Of a stretch of 21,749 nt of DNA, positions 1 through 9,977 are shown one piece after another. The notes under the pieces are model-generated. The model searched no databases, was not told the origin of the DNA, and worked only from the letters and a program-made list of their open reading frames with translations. The stretch is from assembly GCA_021782295.1 (NCBI GenBank), contig JAJXVC010000010.1, forward strand, positions 1 through 21,749, read 5' to 3'. Origin of the DNA: a bacterium. GTDB lineage: Bacteria > Eremiobacterota > Eremiobacteria > Baltobacterales > Baltobacteraceae. The position numbers and the translations under genes are program-made. How positions within the stretch are numbered: the first letter of the stretch is position 1; each line of letters begins with the position of its first letter.

Positions 1-135
1 CTCCCGCTCGCGCTCGTCGGTTTCGTTCTGGCGACCGTATATTATCGTTCGAAAAATCTCATTATTTCAATGCTAACGCACGCGTCTTTTAACGCGATCG
101 CCTTTTCTTCGCTGTTATGGATAAAGACGCACTAA
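1..135 (+). CDS. CPBP (CAAX-type) intramembrane protease, C-terminal fragment
   Basis: The window opens inside this gene; only the last 44 codons are visible, in frame 1, ending at a TAA. They encode a hydrophobic stretch followed by YYRSKNLIISMLTHASFNAIAF. This matches the last conserved block of the CPBP/Abi family (a hydrophobic helix, a YR-x-x-NL turn, then H-x3-N), whose members are multi-pass membrane metalloproteases of the Rce1 type. The His and Asn of HASFN are the expected active-site residues of that block. The upstream Glu motifs lie outside the window, so activity cannot be judged. The stop codon interlocks with the stop of the convergent GT9 gene (CTAA, 132-135), leaving no intergenic space. 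Another polytopic membrane protein is possible, but the H-x3-N spacing argues for CPBP. Confidence 0.7.
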   Translation, partial: LPLALVGFVLATVYYRSKNLIISMLTHASFNAIAFSSLLWIKTH

Positions 136-1289
136 ACCGCGCCGATGCGAATCAGCGCGTCGAGAACGAGTTCCGGAGATATCCTTTCCGTTCCAACCTG
201 TTCGATGCGATAGTCGAGACTCGCCGGCAAGGTCGTTGCTGCCGGCCGTCGGTGATAACCGCGTAGAATCGGGCCCTCGCCGACGAGATGGAGTGCAAGC
301 GGATTCGGTTCGTCGTACCACGTCGGATAGTGCGCGAGCCACAAGCCGACGAGCGGGACCCCCCCGCGAGCCGAAACGGCGTGCATCGGCCCGGCGGGGA
401 CACCGACCACGGCGTGGAGACGCGCCATCAACGCGAGGAAGATCGTCGCAAACGGTTCGTCGATCTCCGCCGCGAACGTACGAAACGAGAGCACATTGTT
501 ACGTTCGTGCCAACCGTCATGGGGATCGCCGAGAGCATCGAGCAGAATCACCCGCATGCGCGCATCACGCGTCCCGAGCAGTTCGACGAAAGCCCGTGCA
601 TCCTCGTTCGGCCACGCTTTCTCAGGCGCGGTATGCCCGCTGGTGGCAACAAGCAGCAATCGCTGCTGCGGCTCGATATATCGCGCGAGCGCGTCGTCGA
701 ATCGCCGCTGCACGTCAGGCGGTACGGCGAACGAGAGTGATTGCGGGAGCGGCCGCGCGAGATCGAATTCTGCGAGCCGTCGCTCGCCGACGAGGGATCG
801 TGCGAGCGCTCGCGCCTTGGTGTGAAACGGAAAGGCGAGCCGCCCCTCCGCCGGCTCAGGATAATCGGTGTAGAGCAACGCCGTTGGTGCGAAGTCGGCG
901 AACGCTTGCGGAAGTTCACCGGGGAGGGCGATGCGCTCTCGTTTCCCCGACAGCCGCTTCCAGTTCAGGCCGAGATGCAGGGCGCCCAACGCCGATCCAT
1001 TTCCCACCGCACGGATCCCCGAAGGGAATGCAGCAACGGGTCGCTCGCCCGCAAAGAGCGCGCTGTAATCGTCGCCGATGCGAAATATTGCGTAGGCATT
1101 CTCCGGCGCCAGCAGCGGAGCAACGTGGCCGAAGTGTACCCAATCGCCGAAGCCGTGCGGCCAGTAGATCGCGATGCGTTCACCGCGGAGCCGTGCAAAG
1201 TCGGCGATGCGTTCGTTGTATGCGGGCAGCACCACACTCGGAAGACCCGGGGCGATCGCCGGGTGGCGCGGGAAGAGATTAGCGAGCAT
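132..1289 (-). CDS. Glycosyltransferase family 9-like (heptosyltransferase-type) protein
   Basis: A 385-residue GT-B-type protein. GFGDWVH at residues 46-52 corresponds to the N-terminal G-x-GD loop of GT9 enzymes. GVPAGPMHAVSARGGVPLVGLW (from 296) matches the C-terminal donor-site signature usually read as GxDSGPMHxAAAxGxPxVxLfG. GT9 enzymes such as WaaC/WaaF add heptose or other sugars to LPS inner core or glycans at the cytoplasmic face of the inner membrane; the sugar used here cannot be read. I chose the ATG at 1289 because it overlaps the end of the upstream GT4 gene by only 11 nt. The frame stays open 50 codons further, but that part is antisense-like Arg/Ser-rich sequence inside the GT4 gene. 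It is the last gene of the minus-strand train, and its stop interlocks with the convergent CPBP gene. Confidence 0.78.
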   Translation of the reverse strand: MLANLFPRHPAIAPGLPSVVLPAYNERIADFARLRGERIAIYWPHGFGDWVHFGHVAPLLAPENAYAIFRIGDDYSALFAGERPVAAFPSGIRAVGNGSALGALHLGLNWKRLSGKRERIALPGELPQAFADFAPTALLYTDYPEPAEGRLAFPFHTKARALARSLVGERRLAEFDLARPLPQSLSFAVPPDVQRRFDDALARYIEPQQRLLLVATSGHTAPEKAWPNEDARAFVELLGTRDARMRVILLDALGDPHDGWHERNNVLSFRTFAAEIDEPFATIFLALMARLHAVVGVPAGPMHAVSARGGVPLVGLWLAHYPTWYDEPNPLALHLVGEGPILRGYHRRPAATTLPASLDYRIEQVGTERISPELVLDALIRIGAV

Positions 1290-2358
1290 CGACGAGCGCG
1301 GTAAGACGCGTGCGGATCTTTTCGACGAAGGCGCGATTTGAAAAGCCGGCGGCATGCGCGCGCATCCGATCCTCATCGAATGCGGCTGGATCGAATCGAA
1401 GCAATGCTGCGGCGAGATCTTCCGCTTCAGCACGGTCAAAAAACGAGCCGGTCCTTCCCTCGATGATGCTTTCGGTCGCGCCGCCCCCTCGATACGCGAT
1501 GCTCGGCGTTCCGCTCGCAGCCGCCTCCAACGGCATGAGCCCGAAATCTTCGACGCCCGGAACGATCACCGCGCGCGCGCGGGCGAGTTCTTCGGCGATC
1601 GCACGGTCGCCGAGTTCACCGAGAAAGGTCACCGGCGCCCCCTGCGCTCGCCGCTCCAGCGCTGCCCGCATCGGGCCATCGCCTACGATGCGCACCGGCC
1701 TCTTTGCGATACGCGCCGCGTCAATCGCCAGATCGATGCGTTTGTACGGCAGCATCCGCGCCACGACGAGAAAAGCATCTTGCGGATCTCGCCGTTGTGT
1801 GAATCGCTCGGTATCGACCGGCGGATGGAGTACCTCGAGGCTTCGGCCGTAGTATTTCAGCGCGCGTCGTGCCGTCGTTGCGGAGTTTGCGAGCATCTCG
1901 GTCGGGCGCTGTGCTGCACGAAGATCCCAGCGCTGCAGCGCCGCGACCAACGGGCGCGCGACGATTCCGACGCCCAGTCCCCCGACGTATGCCTCGTAAT
2001 CGAAGAGAAAGCGGCTTACCGAGTGCAGGTAACAGAGATGCACGCAACCGGGAGGAACGCGAATGCCTTTCGCCCATGCCGACGACGAACTAACGATCGC
2101 GTCGTACCCCGTAAAATCGAATCGTTCGAATGCGTTTGGATAGAAGGGCGCGTACCAGCGAAAATGCGAGCGAATTCCCGGCATGCCGGCGAGCCACGAA
2201 CGATGAATCGTACGCCCGGCAAACCAGTCACCGGTTTTCTGCGCGTCATAGAACGCCGTATAGATCGGCGCGTCAGGAAACGCTGCAGCAACGACCGCGA
2301 AAACGCGTTCGGCACCGCCGCGTTGATTGAGGTAATCGTGGACGAGTGCGAGCTTCAG
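1279..2358 (-). CDS. GT4-family glycosyltransferase, probable CTG start
   Basis: A GT-B glycosyltransferase of 359 residues if it starts at CTG 2358. The N-terminal Rossmann half carries KLALVHDYLNQRGGAERV (residues 2-19, the usual GT4 beta-strand 1 and GGAER loop). The C-terminal half carries RMLPYKRID (201-209) and VPGVEDFGLMPLEAAASGTP with the E-x7-E pair at E270/E278. Family members transfer sugars from nucleotide-sugar donors to polysaccharide or lipid acceptors. The first ATG in frame (2184) would delete 58 residues containing the whole first strand and GGAER loop, and no ATG, GTG or TTG lies between the required N-terminus and the upstream stop. CTG at 2358-2356 overlaps the upstream TGA as CTGA, in line with the ATGA/GTGA junctions elsewhere in this train. 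Its 3' end overlaps the GT9 gene by 11 nt, and the two probably act in one glycan pathway. Confidence 0.82.
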   Translation of the reverse strand: MKLALVHDYLNQRGGAERVFAVVAAAFPDAPIYTAFYDAQKTGDWFAGRTIHRSWLAGMPGIRSHFRWYAPFYPNAFERFDFTGYDAIVSSSSAWAKGIRVPPGCVHLCYLHSVSRFLFDYEAYVGGLGVGIVARPLVAALQRWDLRAAQRPTEMLANSATTARRALKYYGRSLEVLHPPVDTERFTQRRDPQDAFLVVARMLPYKRIDLAIDAARIAKRPVRIVGDGPMRAALERRAQGAPVTFLGELGDRAIAEELARARAVIVPGVEDFGLMPLEAAASGTPSIAYRGGGATESIIEGRTGSFFDRAEAEDLAAALLRFDPAAFDEDRMRAHAAGFSNRAFVEKIRTRLTALVDAR

Positions 2359-3641
2359 GAGCCGCTTCCGTCGCTTCCCTGCACGACGGCGATGGTGGGA
2401 TGGACGAGATAGCGTTTTGCAACGCGCGCCAGATCGGCAGGAGTTACTTTCGCAATTGCTGCGATGATTTTTACGACCGGGTCGCCGGTGCCGCCGGCTG
2501 CACGATAAACGCGTAGCAGACGCAAACGGAGTCGCGGATCGCTTTCCTGGCGAGCAAAATCACCGATCGCCTGCGCCTTCAAGCGATCGATATTCCCGTG
2601 AAGTTTCCCATCACCGATCATCTGCGATAGCGCGAGCGCTCCACCGATGAGCCGATCGGGGCGACCGACCGCACCCGATGCATAGAGCAGTAACTGCGGA
2701 TGCCCGCCGAGCGAGCGATATCGAGCACCGTAGGATCGACGGATGTAAAAAGCATCGAGCCCTTTGGGCAGACCCGCCGTTTCGGCGAGAATCCGTTTCA
2801 TCAGCGCCGCCTCGACCAACATCGCGGGGAAATCCGCCGAGGTCGGTTTGGGAGCCAGAAATGACGCGACGATCATCGTCGAGAGCGTCGGTCTCGTCGT
2901 GCGTAAGATCAAACTCGACGCATCGAGCGACAACGACGGCGAGTTCACCCGCGGCGACTTGCCGCCGGGAAGCGCATTACCGAGACGTGTGAGTGCGGCG
3001 GCGAGCCCCGGCGTTTCTTCGCCGACGATCGTGGTTGCGAGGTCTCCACGCCGATAGTTCCAACGATAGAACGCTCGCGCTTGCGCGATCGAAAGATGTT
3101 GAATCGAAAACGGTGTCCCCTCGAGCGGCATCGCGAGATTGCCCGAACGCGCGAACGAACGGCGCAACATCTCCGTCGCCAACTCCCAGTTATTCTGCCG
3201 ACGTTCTGCGATTCGGTCGAGGAGCGCTCTCCGCGCCTCGGTCAGGGCTGCCAGCGAGAAGTCCGGTGCATTCATCGCCGTCGCCAACACATCGACGAGG
3301 GTCGGCATCGCCTGCGGGAGCCCCGCGAGTTCGATCGCGACGCGATCGTCATGGACGTTGATACTGAGATCGCCGCCCTCGGAACGGATTGCATCTTGCA
3401 GCGGCAGCGAGAGGCCGCCGACCTCGACCGGTGTCCGCGCGAGCAGGTGCGCATCGAGCGCTGCGACACCGTTCTCGCTCTCGCGCTCCCGGTCGAGCCC
3501 GGCGCGCAGATCGAATTGCACGAAGGTCACCGGACGAACCGGCAATGCCGCAGTTGCACTTCCGCTTTCGGCGCGGACGTTCTGCGGCGTACAGAGCGCT
3601 GCGAGGAGAAGGGCGACGGCGAACGGCGCGAGGCGCTTCAT
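2355..3641 (-). CDS. Secreted M16-fold peptidase-like protein lacking the zinc motif (second of a pair)
   Basis: 428 residues. A signal peptide is evident: MKR, a hydrophobic core at 5-17 and a likely cut after VRA24, so the protein is probably periplasmic. The fold assignment rests on the M16 layout: an N-terminal half with GVAALDAHLLART at 58-70 where active M16 enzymes have G-x-AHFLEHMLFKGT, a HLSIAQARAFYRWNYRRGDLATTIVG segment near 180-205 (the standard M16 Fy-x-x-Y-x-P-x-N block), and a C-terminal half ending in VTPADLARVAKRYLVHP. The HxxEH motif reads ALDAH: the first His and the Glu are gone and only the last His remains, so it should not bind zinc or cleave peptides by the M16 mechanism. 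The ATG shares one base with the stop of the partner gene (TAATG at 3641), so strict 1:1 expression is likely. It overlaps the GT4 start by CTGA. Confidence 0.8.
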   Translation of the reverse strand: MKRLAPFAVALLLAALCTPQNVRAESGSATAALPVRPVTFVQFDLRAGLDRERESENGVAALDAHLLARTPVEVGGLSLPLQDAIRSEGGDLSINVHDDRVAIELAGLPQAMPTLVDVLATAMNAPDFSLAALTEARRALLDRIAERRQNNWELATEMLRRSFARSGNLAMPLEGTPFSIQHLSIAQARAFYRWNYRRGDLATTIVGEETPGLAAALTRLGNALPGGKSPRVNSPSLSLDASSLILRTTRPTLSTMIVASFLAPKPTSADFPAMLVEAALMKRILAETAGLPKGLDAFYIRRSYGARYRSLGGHPQLLLYASGAVGRPDRLIGGALALSQMIGDGKLHGNIDRLKAQAIGDFARQESDPRLRLRLLRVYRAAGGTGDPVVKIIAAIAKVTPADLARVAKRYLVHPTIAVVQGSDGSGS

Positions 3642-4920
3642 TACACGCTCTTTTCTGCGATGGGGTTCATGATGATCGTCGTTGGATGGTTGAGATAACG
3701 TCGCACCGCGGCGGCAATGCGCTCCGGTGTGAGCCGTGCAATACTCCGGGCATACGCACCACCCGGCAAGCCGGGGGCATATGCCGCGTCACCCGCGGCA
3801 GCATACCAACCGAGATTATCGGCGAGCCCCTGGGGCACGTCGATCGCCGAGGCGATATGAAACTGAAAAGCTCGAAGCAGGCGTTGAAAACGCGATTGCG
3901 AGAGCGGCGTGCGCAATCGCGTGAGATCCGCAAGCAACACATTTTCCATCTTTTTTGGATCGTTGCCGACACCAAAGATGGTAAAGACGCCGACGCTTTG
4001 CAACGTGACGAAGCGCGCCACCGCCACATTTCCGGTAGGCAGCGGTAACGCCCGGCCCAGTTGCCGGTCGAGAAGGGCCGACGCGACAAAATCGAGCGCC
4101 GTGGCATCATCGCGCGAGGTAATCGGCGGCCCTGCGAACCCGATGGCGATGGCCCTGCTCGAACCTTCGACCGACTGCGTTGAAGCACTCGCACTGACCG
4201 GCGATCCGATCGGCGCGTCGTTTCCCGAGCGTCCGCCCACCGAGACATCCCCTAAGAGTCCGTCACCGACCGCGCCCGCAAACGAAAGGCTCGCATTCCC
4301 CGGGCGAAAAGCTCGCTCGGCATACTGCTGTACGCGTTGCAAATGAATCGCATCGAGCGATGAAGCCGAGGTCGGATAGATCGGCGAGTGCATCGGTCCA
4401 TCGGAGAAAAGCGCTGCAAAAAGATGGGTCTCGAGTTCGTTCTCGATATTAAAACGCTCTTCGACGGCACGTACACCGGTCTCGTGCCGCGCTTCGTCGA
4501 GCGTTTTTTCGTCGATCGTTCCGGCAAAATAGGCTTGCGTCAACGCGTGGAGCGCGGTCGATGCCTCCGCCTTGGGAACAACGACACTGATTCCTAAAAG
4601 ATTCGGTGACGGCTCGATCTCGATCGTTCCGCCGACGTTTTCGACGATCTCGCGCAACGACGATCCGCCCGCGATCGGAGCGTCGGCGAGGGCATGCGCC
4701 GCAAGATCGGCGATTCCCGGAGCATCGAACGAATAGCCGCTTGCAGGCACGCGCAACCAAAGGCCGATCGCCGCGGTCGGCGAGCCCGGGTCGGCGGCAA
4801 ACGCATAGCTCGCGCCGCTGTGCAGTTCGCCGATCGCTACGCCCTGCTCCGCGCTTGCGCGAGGAACGACGAGGATCGGAGCGAGAACGGCAAACGCGAG
4901 AATCGCGTGTGCGAGGCGCT

Positions 4921-4924
<4 letters not shown>
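3641..4924 (-). CDS. Secreted M16-fold peptidase-like protein lacking the zinc motif (first of a pair)
   Basis: 427 residues with a signal peptide (MKRLAHAILAFAVLAPILVV, cut probably after ASA25). It has the M16 two-domain plan: GIADLAAHALADAP at 70-83 replaces the GIAHFLEHM motif, then IVENVGGTIEIEPSP (the strand after the zinc helix), an HLQRVQQYAERAFRPGNASLSFAG block, and a C-terminal half ending LTPERIAAAVRRYLNHP. The zinc motif reads DLAAH, so the first His and the catalytic Glu are replaced. Active M16B systems are often heterodimers in which one chain keeps HxxEH; here both chains have lost it, as in the core proteins of respiratory complex III. Start is GTG at 4924-4922, overlapping the ftsH stop as GTGA. 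Position directly behind ftsH suggests a periplasmic scaffold or chaperone role linked to membrane-protein quality control; that role is inference. Confidence 0.8.
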
Positions 4925-6831
<1,907 letters not shown>

Positions 6832-6846
6832 AATGGTACGATCTCA

Positions 6847-7419
6847 CTACTTCTCGGGAGCGAACGACTCCGGTTTGAGGCGCGCGATGATGGGCAGATT
6901 CCGATAGAGTTCCCGATAGTCGAGGCCGTAACCTACGACAAAGGCGTTGGGGCAACGCAGGCCGACGTAATCGAGAGGCACGTCGACGAGACGGCGCTCA
7001 GGCTTCTCTAAGAGTGCGGCGGTGCGCAACCGCGCCGGCGACCGTTGAACGAGCAGCTCGCGCAGATACTGCATCGTTAACCCGTTATCGACGATGTCGT
7101 CCACCAGCAGGACGTTGCGGCCGCGGACCGACCCGGCGAGATCCTTTCGCAATTGAACCTCCCCGCTCGACCGCGTCGCGTTCCCGTAACTTGAAGCCCA
7201 TATCGTCTCAACGTTCAGTTCGCTCGGGGCGTTCGGTTGTCGGGCGATTGCCCGAACCAAATCGGTGAAGACGAAGAGCGCCCCTTTCAACACCCCGACC
7301 ACCAGCATTGGTTCCCCGGAAAAGTCCCGCGCAATCGCCGCAGCCATCTCCTCGATCGCTGCGTTTATGCGACTTTCGTCGAAGAGCACCTCGGCGATAG
7401 CATCTCGATAGTCGTTCAT
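6847..7419 (-). CDS. hpt: Hypoxanthine phosphoribosyltransferase
   Basis: 190 residues. This purine-salvage enzyme joins hypoxanthine or guanine to PRPP in the cytosol. Visible family features are LKGALFVFTDLVRAI (44-58, the LKG loop and following helix), the ASSYGNAT flexible loop (about 75-82) and the PRPP-binding loop VLLVDDIVDNGLTM (103-116). The usual text of that loop is VEDIVDTGxTL, so this one has DD-x3-NG. The C-terminal YVGLRCPNAFVVGYGLDY block is the standard purine-contact segment. The start is ATG 7419-7417, overlapping the tilS stop as ATGA. The frame stays open upstream, but that stretch is Arg/Ala shadow sequence of tilS. The order tilS-hpt-ftsH is a widely conserved bacterial arrangement, which supports all three calls. 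Confidence 0.95.
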   Translation of the reverse strand: MNDYRDAIAEVLFDESRINAAIEEMAAAIARDFSGEPMLVVGVLKGALFVFTDLVRAIARQPNAPSELNVETIWASSYGNATRSSGEVQLRKDLAGSVRGRNVLLVDDIVDNGLTMQYLRELLVQRSPARLRTAALLEKPERRLVDVPLDYVGLRCPNAFVVGYGLDYRELYRNLPIIARLKPESFAPEK

Positions 7420-8300
7420 TCTTCCACCGGCATTCCGTCTTGCAACAGCACGCTTGCCCCTCCTCCGAGCCCGTAGCGTCCGCTCCCCCCGCGCTCGATC
7501 GCTACGAGGAGCGCGTCGACGCGCTCGAACGCCCCCGCTTCGCGGCCGAGACGGCGCATCAGCGCACCGGCGAGCCAGCGCCGCGCCGCGGCGCGATCGG
7601 CATCTTCGGCGGCGGCGGCGTTCCCCGCGATCTTCGCCGCGCGAGCAACCGCACGGTCGAGCCCCGGAAAGCGCGGCCGCAACGCATCGAGCGCATCGCG
7701 CACGGCATTGCGGCGCACGTCGAGCTCGGCGTTGCTCGGGTCGACGGCGTAGGGCAGCGTGCGAACGTGGCAATAGGCGCGCAGCACCTCCCCGTCGACG
7801 GCGAGGAGCGGACGCAGCAGTTCGACCTCCGGCGAGAGCGGGCGGCGTACGCGCATCCCGCCGAGCCCGCGCTCGCCGGCACCGCGAAAGAGCGCGAGCA
7901 AAACGCTCTCCGTCTGATCCTGCGCGTGGTGCGCAGTGACGACCGCATCGTTGCCCCATGCGCGTGCGTGTTCGAGCAACGCCTCGTAGCGACGGTCGCG
8001 CAGCGTCGCTTCGTCAGCGCCTTCGGGTTCGATGGCCAGCGTATCGACCGGAATCCCGAGGCCGGAACCGACGCGCAGTACCACGCATTCATCTTGCCAG
8101 GCCGAACGTCGCATCGCGTGGTGGACGTAGGCGACGCGCAGTTGCAGGTCGAGTCGCTCGGCGAGCGCAGCAAGAACGGCGACCAGCGCAACGGAATCCG
8201 CCCCACCGCTGCACGCCACGCTGATTCTGCGCCCGACCAAGAGCGCGCGCTCCCGCAAAACGGCGATTTCAAGATCGCGTTCGGGATGCGCCCCCCTCAT
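7416..8300 (-). CDS. tilS: tRNA(Ile)-lysidine synthase, short form
   Basis: 294 residues. TilS ligates lysine to C34 of tRNA-Ile(CAU), changing its codon reading from AUG to AUA, and is normally essential. The N-terminal PP-loop ATPase motif SGGADS is at 31-36. VAYVHHAMR (57-65) and VVTAHHAQDQTESVLLALFRGAGERGLGGM (family central block) follow. The protein ends soon after the helical domain, so the C-terminal TilS_C domains of the Escherichia coli enzyme are absent; this resembles the short Aquifex-type enzyme. Start and stop are both in ATGA overlaps, with smpB upstream (8297-8300) and hpt downstream (7416-7419). No frameshift is visible, so the short length looks genuine. Confidence 0.93.
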   Translation of the reverse strand: MRGAHPERDLEIAVLRERALLVGRRISVACSGGADSVALVAVLAALAERLDLQLRVAYVHHAMRRSAWQDECVVLRVGSGLGIPVDTLAIEPEGADEATLRDRRYEALLEHARAWGNDAVVTAHHAQDQTESVLLALFRGAGERGLGGMRVRRPLSPEVELLRPLLAVDGEVLRAYCHVRTLPYAVDPSNAELDVRRNAVRDALDALRPRFPGLDRAVARAAKIAGNAAAAEDADRAAARRWLAGALMRRLGREAGAFERVDALLVAIERGGSGRYGLGGGASVLLQDGMPVEE

Positions 8301-8794
8301 CGTCGGGCTAGTTCGCGTTCGGTCTCGCGCGCGCTCTCGCGCTTGACAAGATCGGCACGCTTATCCCACATTTTCTTTCCCCGAGCGAGCCCCAATTCGA
8401 TCTTGACTTTACCGCGCGTAAAATAGAGGCGAAGCGGAATGAGCGTCAGCCCCTTCTCTTCGAGCGCCGATTTCAAACGCGCGATCTGTTCGCGATGCAC
8501 GAGCAATTTGCGCGGACGTTTCGGGTCGACGTTTGAAAACGTTCCTTCACGATAACTCGGAACGTGCATTCCGAGCAGCCATAACTCCCCATCGCGAATG
8601 CGCGCATAGCTTTCGGCGATGCTCGCACCGCCCGCGCGAATCGATTTCACCTCGGTACCGGTAAGCGCGACGCCCGCTTCCAGCGATTCGAGAATCGCAT
8701 AATCGTGGCGAGCGCGGCGATTGTCGATACTCGGCGTACGCGCGCTGCTCGCGGCTTGCGCCTCGGCGAGGCGCTGCTGTTTCATCTTTGCCAC
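8297..8794 (-). CDS. smpB: SsrA-binding protein SmpB
   Basis: 165 residues. SmpB binds tmRNA and delivers it to stalled ribosomes in trans-translation. Diagnostic stretches are NRRARHDYAILESLEAGVALTGTEVKSIRAG, then SYARIRDGELWLLGMHVPSY and the C-terminal LIPLRLYFTRGKVKIELGLARGKKMWDKR, followed by a basic tail (DLVKRESARETERELARR) that enters the decoding site. The start is GTG 8794 (2 nt after the thioesterase stop) or ATG 8785 (three codons in). The core is unaffected and I cannot decide from the weak ribosome binding sites. It ends in an ATGA overlap with tilS. The tmRNA gene (ssrA) is not visible in this window. Confidence 0.97.
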   Translation of the reverse strand: MAKMKQQRLAEAQAASSARTPSIDNRRARHDYAILESLEAGVALTGTEVKSIRAGGASIAESYARIRDGELWLLGMHVPSYREGTFSNVDPKRPRKLLVHREQIARLKSALEEKGLTLIPLRLYFTRGKVKIELGLARGKKMWDKRADLVKRESARETERELARR

Positions 8795-8796
8795 CG

Positions 8797-9249
8797 TCAG
8801 CGCCCCGCTACATCGGCATTGGGGTTCCGACGGTCGTCGACCGCTTCGAGCGGCCCGCGAGAGAGAAATCGCGCCGTGCCTTCGAGCAAGATATTCCCGG
8901 CGAGATCGCTCACGCGCCCTTCCAGCGAAAGCACGTTGCGGCGCTCTCCGGTAACGCGACCGAAGACCACCAAAGGTTCGTCGAGCGGAACCGGCTTCCG
9001 AAAGCGCGCGTCGAGCGATGCGGTAACGCCGCGATGCCCGGCAGCGCCCGCCGCGTGCGCCATCACCTCGTCGAGCAGGGCGATGGCGATGCCGCCGTGC
9101 GCGATTCCCTTCCAGCCTTGAAATTCAGGGCGAAGACGGAGGTGCGCGACGACACCATCGCCGCTGCGTTCGAACTGCATGTGCAAGCCGATGTCGTTCT
9201 CGGGACCGCACGCAAAACAGCGACCGTCGTCGACGGGCACCCCGCTCAC
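8797..9249 (-). CDS. PaaI-type hotdog thioesterase
   Basis: 150 residues with a single hotdog domain. A Cys-containing N-terminal motif (CFACGPENDIGLHMQF, residues 11-26) is followed by GIAHGGIAIALLDEVMAHAA (48-67). There HGG and the acidic pair D60/E61 on the hotdog helix are the usual catalytic elements of PaaI/4HBT-like acyl-CoA thioesterases. ASLDARFRKPVPLDEPLVVFGRV is the typical second half. The natural acyl-CoA substrate cannot be inferred. Start GTG 9249-9247 overlaps the metallophosphoesterase stop as GTGA. The C-terminus (about 135-150) is extra and unconserved. The neighbours are mixed housekeeping genes, so the context gives no pathway. Confidence 0.85.
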   Translation of the reverse strand: MSGVPVDDGRCFACGPENDIGLHMQFERSGDGVVAHLRLRPEFQGWKGIAHGGIAIALLDEVMAHAAGAAGHRGVTASLDARFRKPVPLDEPLVVFGRVTGERRNVLSLEGRVSDLAGNILLEGTARFLSRGPLEAVDDRRNPNADVAGR

Positions 9250-9977
9250 CGCCCCGACCCTAGACGCATGGCGAGATATCCCGGTAATCCGACGGAACGA
9301 ATTTTTGCTTGCGTCTTTCCGATATCGTATTCAAAACGCACCCACTCGACATCTTTGTGGACATCGTCGTAGATGGCAATCGATCCCTCGGGGTTGAGAT
9401 CGCGCGGTTGTCCGACGCTTCCGACATCGACGATATAGCGATTCCCAGCGGCGATATCGAGCCGGTGGGTGCCGCCGTGCTGCACGTGAATGTGCCCGTA
9501 GGCTCCGTCTGCATCGAGCGTCCATAATTCGGGGATATGCGTGTGCCCGATGAAGACGACCGGAGCGTCGGTGGCCGCAAAGGCCGTCGCCGCTTCGCGC
9601 ACGTCGAGGATGTATTCAAAATAATCGACCGGCGCACCATGGACGAAAAGCATCTCCGGCAGGCGCAGTTCGTAGGCGAGCGTATCGATCCACGCGAGAT
9701 GCTCCGGGTCGAGGACGTCGCGCGTCCATGCGACAGCTGCGCGCGCGGCGTCGTTAAAGCGATCGACGCCAAAACCGTTGAGTACGGCGAGATCGTGATT
9801 GCCGAGAACGACATACTGCGAGCGCTCGCGCACCCGCGCGATACATTCATTCGGATTCGGTCCGTACCCGACGATATCGCCGAGACAAACAACGATGTCC
9901 TCAGGCGCGATAAACGCCAGCGCCGCATCGAGCGCTTCGATATTCGAGTGAATATCGGAGATAAATGCGTATCTCAT
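9246..9977 (-). CDS. Calcineurin-like metallophosphoesterase (YfcE/DR1281-like bacterial type)
   Basis: 243 residues carrying all the metal-binding motifs of the metallophosphoesterase superfamily. These are D8-x-H10 (SDIHSN), GDIVGYGPNP (33-42), GNHD (59-62), H113 in FVHGAP, and GHTH (144-147). They coordinate a dinuclear metal centre that hydrolyses phosphomono- or diesters. Small single-domain relatives act on nucleotides, cyclic nucleotides or RNA 2',3'-ends, so the substrate is open. VDVGSVGQPRDLNPEGSIAIYD near 190-210 is typical of the subgroup. There is no signal peptide, so it is cytosolic. Start ATG 9977-9975 overlaps the upstream aminotransferase stop as ATGA. Confidence 0.9.
   Translation of the reverse strand: MRYAFISDIHSNIEALDAALAFIAPEDIVVCLGDIVGYGPNPNECIARVRERSQYVVLGNHDLAVLNGFGVDRFNDAARAAVAWTRDVLDPEHLAWIDTLAYELRLPEMLFVHGAPVDYFEYILDVREAATAFAATDAPVVFIGHTHIPELWTLDADGAYGHIHVQHGGTHRLDIAAGNRYIVDVGSVGQPRDLNPEGSIAIYDDVHKDVEWVRFEYDIGKTQAKIRSVGLPGYLAMRLGSGR

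Noticed and set aside
7420..7959. In-frame upstream extension of hpt
   Set aside because: It is Arg/Ala-rich shadow of tilS. The ATGA overlap at 7416-7419 and family length set the start at 7419.
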